From NCBI GenBank assembly GCA_964532405.1, contig CAZHIC010000011.1, forward strand, positions 1-64,000: a stretch of 64,000 bases of DNA, in the 5' to 3' direction. Shown here piece after piece: positions 58,774 through 64,000 of the stretch. The translations under genes were made by a program, and so were the position numbers. A model generated the notes under the pieces. The model did not search any database, was not told the DNA's origin, and was given only the letters and a program-made list of their open reading frames with translations. Source of the DNA: PALSA-1006 sp964532405 (GTDB lineage Bacteria; Pseudomonadota; Gammaproteobacteria; Burkholderiales; Gallionellaceae). The first letter of the stretch is position 1, and every line of letters starts with the position of its first letter.

Positions 58774-59307
58774 TCAGGCGAGAATGTGGGTCACGGCTGC
58801 CGCCAGATCGGGGAATATTAGCGTACTCTCGGGCAGGCCGCCCTTGGCCTGGGTCTTCGTCCCCTTGCCGGTAAGCACGAGGAAAGGTTGCGCACCCAGA
58901 CGTGCTGCCGCTTCCAGATCACGCAAGGAATCGCCCACGGCGGGGACGTCTTGCAGCTCGATGTTGTAGCGCTCGGCGATTTCTTCGATCATGCCGCTCT
59001 TGGGTTTGCGGCAGGCGCAATTCGCTTCGGCGGTGTGCGGGCAAAAGAACACCGCATCGATGCGTCCGCCCGCCAACGCGCAGGCCTTGTGCATTTTGTC
59101 GTGAATGGCATTCAGCGTGGACATATCGAACAGGCCGCGACCGATGCCGGACTGGTTGGTGGCGACCACCACGCGATAGCCCGACTGACACAGGCGCGCG
59201 ATGGCCTCCAGGCTACCCGGGATGGGTTTCCATTCTTCCGGGTTTTTGATGAACTGGTCGGAGTCGAAATTGATGACGCCGTCGCGGTCTAGGATGATGA
59301 GTTTCAT
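58774..59307 (-). CDS. gmhB: D-glycero-beta-D-manno-heptose-1,7-bisphosphate 7-phosphatase
   Basis: 177 residues from ATG 59307; the frame continues upstream through the N gap only as an artefact. HAD-superfamily motif I is LDRDGVIN (Asp nucleophile and Asp), motif II TNQSGIGRG, and a zinc-binding loop FCPHTAEANCACRKPKSGM supplies Cys and His ligands. It dephosphorylates heptose bisphosphate for LPS core synthesis. Position glyS-gmhB-plsC supports the name. Confidence 0.94.
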   Translation of the reverse strand: MKLIILDRDGVINFDSDQFIKNPEEWKPIPGSLEAIARLCQSGYRVVVATNQSGIGRGLFDMSTLNAIHDKMHKACALAGGRIDAVFFCPHTAEANCACRKPKSGMIEEIAERYNIELQDVPAVGDSLRDLEAAARLGAQPFLVLTGKGTKTQAKGGLPESTLIFPDLAAAVTHILA

Positions 59308-59546
59308 AATGTAGGGTGGGCACGTTTTTTGTGCCCACGCGGTAGCAAGGTTGGCGCACAAAAAGTGGCCACCCAACGGCGTTTTGATATTATTTTTATA
59401 ATTCCGCCAACATTGAAAATTCATCAAACAGATTANNNNNNNNNNTTTTTTAAATTTTGTGGGGGGGGCATTTTTTGTGGCCCCCGGGTTTGTCCTGGTG
59501 GGCACAAAAAACGTGCCCACCCTACGGCTTTTGCATATTATTTTTC
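59308..59546. repeat. Family C repeat (copy 3) with a scaffold gap and duplicated flanks
   Basis: Outer arms GTAGGGTGGGCACG (59313 on) and the complement ending CCACCCTAC at 59525 frame a run of ten Ns (59436-59445). Bases next to the Ns look like degraded copies of the opposite flank, including a poor copy of the glyS 3' end at about 59379-59435. The true spacer is probably much shorter. Confidence 0.75.
59436..59445. other. Assembly gap (ten Ns)
   Basis: Ten undetermined bases. The flanks are homopolymer-rich and of low apparent quality. The gap sits inside a palindromic repeat, a common cause of contig ends. Confidence 0.98.
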
Positions 59547-61694
59547 TCATGCCGCCAACTTGGAAATGTCAGCTACCTGATTCATTAACCCGCCCAGTTG
59601 CTGTAACAGCGCGGCGCGATTCATGCGCACGGCTTTGTCTTCCGCCATGACCCTCACCTGGTCGAAGAAATCGTCGATGAACGGTTTGAGCGTCACCAAT
59701 GCTTTCAGATTCTGGCCGTATTCGCCGCGATCGAAATAGCTTTGCGCGAACGGGGTGATGTCCTGCATGGCCGCAAACAGATTGCGTTCTGCTTCGTCGG
59801 TCATCAGCTTGGTGTCGATCTTCGCATTGCTCATCGCAACACCCAGCTCTTCCTGATTCTTGCGAATGATGTTTTGCACGCGTTTGTTGGCGGCAGCAAG
59901 ATCCTTGGAGACGGCCAGCGCCGCAAAGGCGCGTACACCGTGCAGGCGCGGCAGGGCTTCATGCAAACGTCCCCCCACTGTATACAACACGGCTTCGATG
60001 TGCGATGCCTCGAAATTGCGTTCGCGCAAATAGGCGCGCAACCGGTCCAGCATGAAACTTTCCATATCTTTAGCCACGGTGGCGCTCAGCATGCCAGCGG
60101 GAAAATTCTCCGCCGCGATCTTGAGCAGCAGCGGCAAGGGTATATCCAGCGGGGTCTCGATCAGGATGCGCAACACGCCGAGCGCATGGCGACGCAAGCC
60201 GAACGGGTCTTTGTCGCCTGTAGGTACTTGCCCGATGCCGTAGATGCCCAGCAGCGTCTCCAGCTTGTCCGCCAGAGCCACCGCACAGGCGAGCTTGCTT
60301 TTCGGCAAGCTGTCTCCGGCAAAGCGGGGGTGATAATGCGCTTCGATCGCTTCCGCCACATCGGCATTTTCGCCATCGTGCAGCGCATAGTAGCGCCCCA
60401 TCACGCCCTGCAATTCCGGGAATTCGCCGACCATGTCGGTGATCAGATCGGCCTTGCACAAACGCGCGGCCAGCTCGGCGTCAGCTTTGTCAGTGCCGAG
60501 CAGATGTGCGATGCCGCCGGCCAGCGTGGTGATGCGCTCCACGCGCTGCAACTGCGAGCCCAGCTTGTTGTGGTAAACCACGTTGCCCAATTTCTCGACG
60601 CGCGATTCCAGTTTTTGCTTGCGATCCTGATTGTAGAAAAAGCGCGCGTCGGCCAAGCGCGGGCGCACCACGCGCTGATTGCCTGCGATGATGTGATGCG
60701 GGTCGCTCACCTGCATGTTGGAGACAATGAGGAATTTGTTCAGCAGGCGGCCAGTGCTGTCCAGCAGCGGAAAATATTTCTGGTTCTGCTGCATGGTGAG
60801 GATCAAACACTCTTGCGGCACTTCGAGGTACTCCGGCTCGAATTCGCCGATATACACCTCCGGCCATTCCACCAGCGCAGTCACCTCGTCCAGCAGCGTG
60901 CTTAACACACTGCGGTCTTCGTTGGACAGGCCGAGCAATTTTTGCAAATCAAAATTTGCATGGCCGACCCAAATCGCGTTGAGCGAGTCGGCAAGTTTGT
61001 CCAGCTTGACCGCGATAATTTCGCGGCGTTTGGCGAAACTCGCGATCACCAGCCCCTCGTTTTCTAGCTCGGATTCATAGCTGTCGGCTTGCGCGATGGT
61101 GATTGGCTCTTGCACAAGAAAACGGTGCCCGCTGGTGACATTGCCGCTGTGCAAACCGAATATCTCGACCAGAACGACGCGGCTGCCGTGCAGCACGGTC
61201 AGGGCATGCACCGGGCGCACGAACTGGTGGTCGGAGTCGCCCCAGCGCATCAGCTTCGGGACAGGGAGTTTCTTCAGCGCTTGAACGACGATGTCCGTCA
61301 GGCAGTCATCCAAAGCCTTGCCTTTCTGCGCTATCTTGGCGGCGAAATACTCCGCTTTGCCGTCGCTCACGCGTTGCAATTGTTCAAAGGTCGCATTGGC
61401 GGAGCGCATGAAACCTTCCAGCGCTTTGCTCGGTTTCCCCTCCGCATCCAGCCCCGCATTCACGGCAGGGCCTTTGCGTTCGATCACGCGATCCGCCTGT
61501 AATGAGGCGACATGGGTGATGGTCAGCGCCAAACGGCGCGGTGTGGCGTAAGGTGTGCACTCGCTGTCTTCGCCAGCCAGAGCCTGTTCTTTCAGCGCAC
61601 TGAATACCTCGTCGGCGAAAGTGGTGGAAAGCTTTTCAAGCGCCTTCGGCGGCAGCTCTTCGGTGAGCAGTTCGATCAATAGGGTTTGTTTCAT
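59547..61694 (-). CDS. glyS: Glycine--tRNA ligase beta subunit
   Basis: 715 residues from ATG 61694, the usual length; in-frame residues upstream come from a repeat. Starts MKQTLLIELLTEELPPKALEKLS, with blocks FPKSMRW-like LMRWGDSDHQFVRPVHALTVL and DPFGLRRHALGVLRIL, and a C-terminal anticodon-binding HD-like part. With GlyQ it charges tRNA-Gly. Its ribosome site GAGGAATTT is formed at the edge of the family F repeat. The stop adjoins the scaffold gap region. Confidence 0.96.
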   Translation of the reverse strand: MKQTLLIELLTEELPPKALEKLSTTFADEVFSALKEQALAGEDSECTPYATPRRLALTITHVASLQADRVIERKGPAVNAGLDAEGKPSKALEGFMRSANATFEQLQRVSDGKAEYFAAKIAQKGKALDDCLTDIVVQALKKLPVPKLMRWGDSDHQFVRPVHALTVLHGSRVVLVEIFGLHSGNVTSGHRFLVQEPITIAQADSYESELENEGLVIASFAKRREIIAVKLDKLADSLNAIWVGHANFDLQKLLGLSNEDRSVLSTLLDEVTALVEWPEVYIGEFEPEYLEVPQECLILTMQQNQKYFPLLDSTGRLLNKFLIVSNMQVSDPHHIIAGNQRVVRPRLADARFFYNQDRKQKLESRVEKLGNVVYHNKLGSQLQRVERITTLAGGIAHLLGTDKADAELAARLCKADLITDMVGEFPELQGVMGRYYALHDGENADVAEAIEAHYHPRFAGDSLPKSKLACAVALADKLETLLGIYGIGQVPTGDKDPFGLRRHALGVLRILIETPLDIPLPLLLKIAAENFPAGMLSATVAKDMESFMLDRLRAYLRERNFEASHIEAVLYTVGGRLHEALPRLHGVRAFAALAVSKDLAAANKRVQNIIRKNQEELGVAMSNAKIDTKLMTDEAERNLFAAMQDITPFAQSYFDRGEYGQNLKALVTLKPFIDDFFDQVRVMAEDKAVRMNRAALLQQLGGLMNQVADISKLAA

Positions 61695-61702
61695 TTTAAA
61701 TT

Positions 61703-61848
61703 CCTCACCACAGAGACACAGAGGCACAGAGAAAGGCAAGAAAAGCTGAGTGCCCGTTTTTCTCGGTGTTCTCTGATAAAACCACTAGCCATTCGACTAA
61801 GGCTGGCAGAATCGCCCGCCAAGTCGCTGGTTATGTGTCTCTGTGGTG
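61703..61848. repeat. Palindromic repeat, family F, split by an insert
   Basis: Outer arms CACCACAGAGACACAGAG (61706 on) and TGTCTCTGTGGTG (to 61848). The 60-bp element at 61775-61834 interrupts the right part. Fills most of the glyQ-glyS gap. Confidence 0.85.
61775..61834. mobile_element. 60-bp nested palindromic element, copy 2
   Basis: Starts GATAAAACCACTAGCCATTC, ends AAGTCGCTGGTTAT; matches copy 1 at 32744-32797 over most of its length, differing mainly in the centre. It interrupts CTCT..GTGTCTCTGTGGTG of the family F repeat. Confidence 0.65.
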
Positions 61849-61869
61849 CAATTGCCGTTTGGGTTTGCA

Positions 61870-62832
61870 TTATTTGTTCTCCCCATTTTTGAGCATCGGG
61901 AAGCCCAGTTTTTCTCTCGAATCGTAATACGCTTGCGCCACAGCACGCGACAAGGTGCGCACTCTGCCGATGTAAGCGGCGCGTTCAGTTACCGAAATGG
62001 CACCGCGCGCATCCAGCAGATTGAAGCAGTGCGAGCACTTCATCACCATCTCGAAACCGGGCAATACCAGACCAGCTTCGATCAGGCGTTTGGCTTCGCT
62101 TTCGTATTCGTTGAAGTGGCGGAACAACATCTCGACATTGGAGTACTCGAAATTGTATTTTGATTGCTCCACTTCGTTTTGGTGATACACGTCGCCGTAG
62201 GTCACCACCGTGTCGCCGTTCTTGGCCCATACCAAGTCGTAGACGTTCTCGACGCCTTGCAGATACATCGCCAGACGCTCCAGCCCGTAAGTGATCTCGC
62301 CCAGCACCGGTTTGCAAACCAGCGAACCGACTTCCTGAAAATAGGTGAACTGGGTGACTTCCATGCCGTCCAGCCATACCTCCCAGCCCAAACCCCATGC
62401 GCCTAAAGTAGGAGATTCCCAGTCGTCCTCGACGAAGCGGATGTCGTGTTCGCGCGTGTTGATGCCCAAGGCGCGCAGGCTGTCGAGATACAGCTCCTGA
62501 ATGTTGTCGGGCGAAGGTTTTAACGCCACCTGGAACTGGTAGTAGTGCTGCAAGCGATTGGGATTCTCGCCGTAACGTCCGTCCTTGGGGCGGCGCGAAG
62601 GCTGCACATAAGCGGCGCGCCAATGTTCCGGGCCGATGGCGCGCAGAAAGGTCGCGGTGTGGAAAGTGCCCGCGCCCATCTCGATGTCATAGGGTTGCAG
62701 CAGGGCGCAGCCCTGCTTGTCCCAGAAATTTTGTAACGTCAGGATGACTTGCTGAAAACTTGGCTTGGGGCCAAGTTTCGGCGAAGACTCATGCCCACTT
62801 GCGGGCGTTATGTCGGAACCAAAGGGGAGCAT
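61870..62832 (-). CDS. glyQ: Glycine--tRNA ligase alpha subunit
   Basis: 320 residues, slightly longer than the usual 295-305 because of an N-terminal stretch (MLPFGSDITPASGHESSPKLGPK) before the conserved FQQVILTLQNFWDKQGCALLQPYDIEMGAGT. AAYVQPSRRPKDGRYGENPNRLQHYYQFQV and WLDGMEVTQFTYFQEVG are diagnostic. It forms the catalytic core with GlyS. A start nearer FQQVIL is possible, but no internal ATG precedes it. Confidence 0.96.
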   Translation of the reverse strand: MLPFGSDITPASGHESSPKLGPKPSFQQVILTLQNFWDKQGCALLQPYDIEMGAGTFHTATFLRAIGPEHWRAAYVQPSRRPKDGRYGENPNRLQHYYQFQVALKPSPDNIQELYLDSLRALGINTREHDIRFVEDDWESPTLGAWGLGWEVWLDGMEVTQFTYFQEVGSLVCKPVLGEITYGLERLAMYLQGVENVYDLVWAKNGDTVVTYGDVYHQNEVEQSKYNFEYSNVEMLFRHFNEYESEAKRLIEAGLVLPGFEMVMKCSHCFNLLDARGAISVTERAAYIGRVRTLSRAVAQAYYDSREKLGFPMLKNGENK

Positions 62833-62894
62833 GTACTAAAACCGGCAAAATTTGCGAAGGTGCGCATTTTACGGGTTTTTGGAGTTAAGGGAAA

Positions 62895-63098
62895 TTAAGG
62901 GCTGGTGATGGGAATGCCAAACACACCCGCACTGTCGTGCGCGAAATACGGCACGGCTTGAAAACAAACTTCTCCCGCGTCGGTAACGATTTTTAGCATG
63001 CCGTTGGCGAGACGAATTTCCTTGTGCGGTAGCCGCAGATATTGTTCGAATGAGACGGCGGGCATTGCGAGTTTTCCGTTCCTGCTCAGCATGGTCAT
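62895..63098 (-). CDS. Small hypothetical protein
   Basis: 67 residues from ATG 63098; no strong ribosome site. The sequence MPAVSFEQYLRLPHKEIRLANGMLKIVTDAGEVCFQAVPYFAHDSAGVFGIPITSP looks like a folded protein fragment rather than a random frame, and the frame stays open for about 30 codons upstream. No family recognised. It could be the remnant of a longer gene. Confidence 0.4.
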   Translation of the reverse strand: MTMLSRNGKLAMPAVSFEQYLRLPHKEIRLANGMLKIVTDAGEVCFQAVPYFAHDSAGVFGIPITSP

Positions 63099-63169
63099 GT
63101 TCGGCCATCTTGGCTTCGTCGCGCGCGATGCCGCACCTGTCCGGTTGGATGCGGTAATGCGCTTAGCCT

Positions 63170-63508
63170 CTAAGCCGAGTTCAATTTGCTACTGTGGCGT
63201 GTAGATGGAACAAACTGCGCAGGGCTGTCCATAGGCAGCAATTTCTGCAATGCAAGAATATAGCTTTGCAAAGCGGCACGACCAATTTTTGTCAGGGTAT
63301 AGCAGGATTGAATGCGTCCAGCGCTGTCGTCTTTACGGACTTTAACGTAATCGGCAGAAATTAATTTCTTCAAGTGTGAATCAAGGTTGCCGTCGGAGAC
63401 ATCCAGTTGCCGCTTGAGTTCGGCGAAGGTGGCTTCACCAGTGCCCGCCAGAAAAGCGGCGAGCTGGGTGCGAAGTGGCTGGTGCAGCAACGGGTCAAGT
63501 GGAAGCAT
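63170..63508 (-). CDS. Winged-helix transcriptional regulator
   Basis: 112 residues. LRTQLAAFLAGTGEATFAELKRQLDVSDGNLDSHLKKLISADYVKVRKDDSAGRIQSCYTLTKIGRAALQSYILAL is the PF13601-type winged-helix DNA-binding domain, related to MarR. These small regulators are often next to a membrane protein of the same transcript, as here, where a membrane protein gene ends 22 bp upstream. Target and ligand unknown. Confidence 0.85.
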   Translation of the reverse strand: MLPLDPLLHQPLRTQLAAFLAGTGEATFAELKRQLDVSDGNLDSHLKKLISADYVKVRKDDSAGRIQSCYTLTKIGRAALQSYILALQKLLPMDSPAQFVPSTRHSSKLNSA

Positions 63509-63530
63509 GATTGAGAGTCTCTTTGGCGAA

Positions 63531-64000
63531 TTAGGGTGTGAGTCGGTGTTGTGTTTCGACGATCAGGCTGGTGCGTACTTCCGCTCCGTGTTGCGCAGTC
63601 AATTCTGTTTTGATCCATGGAATACTGATCGAGTAGGTTTCGCTCGCCGATTCCCAGTTAGCACCGGGTGAACGCCAGTAACCGGTGGATTGGCCGTTGC
63701 TCATCATGACTTCGACGGGGGCGTTCAATACCAGAGGGAACCAGGTAGTCTTGCCAGCGTTGAATACGTTACCGGACACCTCGATTTTGACCGGGATAGT
63801 GCTGCCGGCGGGCAGGGCAACGACCTGCTGCCGGTCTGGATGTTGGCGAAACTCTTCCAGCGAGACGACAGGTGTATTGGGTGGCATATCGGTGGCGCTG
63901 ATTCGTTGCGCCAGCAGCAGCGGTAGCAGCACGCATAACAGCCAGCCCGCAGATTGGATTAGCCTGAACCATGCTGATCGGTTTTGTCCGTGATCCAGCA
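63531..64000 (-). CDS. Membrane-anchored hypothetical protein, cut by the window edge
   Basis: C-terminal 156 codons only; the frame is open to the last base of the window, so the true start is outside. One hydrophobic helix (SAGWLLCVLLPLLLAQRIS) is followed by a periplasmic beta-rich domain (VVALPAGSTIPVKIEVSGNVFNAGKTTWFPLVLNAPVEVMMSNGQSTGYWRSPGANW). Likely an inner membrane protein with a large outside domain. It precedes the winged-helix regulator in one operon. No family assigned. Confidence 0.6.
   Translation of the reverse strand, partial: LDHGQNRSAWFRLIQSAGWLLCVLLPLLLAQRISATDMPPNTPVVSLEEFRQHPDRQQVVALPAGSTIPVKIEVSGNVFNAGKTTWFPLVLNAPVEVMMSNGQSTGYWRSPGANWESASETYSISIPWIKTELTAQHGAEVRTSLIVETQHRLTP

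Noticed and set aside
62869..63108. A 79-residue frame on the minus strand overlapping the small gene at 62895-63098
   Set aside because: Composition (Arg/His/Ser-rich, no structure) is that of a shadow frame; the other frame reads like a protein.

Overview
The window looks like a chromosomal segment of a moderately GC-rich betaproteobacterium. The gene content (MSHA-type pilus, GlmM-free housekeeping genes with ThyA/FolA, GlyQ/GlyS, Coq7, a Gram-negative porin) and the many short C-rich palindromes fit Nitrosomonadales/Gallionellaceae-type freshwater bacteria. That placement is inference from gene content and was not tested by any search. There is no phage, insertion sequence, rRNA or CRISPR array. 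One tRNA is present. A run of ten Ns at 59436-59445 shows that the window crosses a scaffold join.

Layout. 1-6009 (minus strand): a small membrane protein, a MoeB/ThiF-type adenylyltransferase, a conserved small protein, a CtpA-type protease, an EnvC-type amidase activator and phosphoglycerate mutase GpmI. 6163-11425 (plus): an ArsR regulator, a clear palindromic operator, an RND efflux adaptor and pump, and a DUF2892 protein. 11419-15838 (plus): a PglL-type O-oligosaccharyltransferase, rhodanese, glutaredoxin, SecB, an SH3 protein and GpsA, converging on TrmL. 16564-30209 (plus): the distal half of an MSHA pilus operon (ATPase with a c-di-GMP-type N domain, platform protein, pilin and pseudopilins, MshO, MshP, a giant MshQ-like adhesin) interrupted by two toxin-antitoxin-like cassettes, then an outer membrane protein. 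30307-43001: SodB, a CHASE2 protein, a GT-C/TPR protein, a D-Ala-D-Ala carboxypeptidase, a DUF3617 protein, an exonuclease, VanZ, RlmD, HopJ, YccA, tRNA-Ser(UGA) and an Orn/Lys/Arg decarboxylase. 43081-45526: Fur, divergent from an iron-permease operon (cupredoxin, FTR1, outer membrane barrel). 45568-54376: ChaA, FolA, ThyA, PepA, YqaA, LpdA, ProA and TrpC. 54531-57311: a porin followed by two type II toxin-antitoxin pairs. 57350-64000: Coq7, PlsC, GmhB, GlyS, GlyQ, a winged-helix regulator and a membrane protein cut by the window edge.

The most unusual signal is a set of short palindromic repeats, in at least six families. They fill intergenic spaces but also enter genes. One lies in frame inside pepA (about 33 extra residues). 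Two encode the N and C termini of FolA. Others supply the stop codons of both gpsA and trmL, the stop of the RND pump, the start of yqaA and the ribosome binding sites of envC and glyS. This resembles in principle the Rickettsia palindromic elements, which also enter reading frames. A second-order element of 54-60 bp is found twice, each time nested inside a different palindromic repeat.
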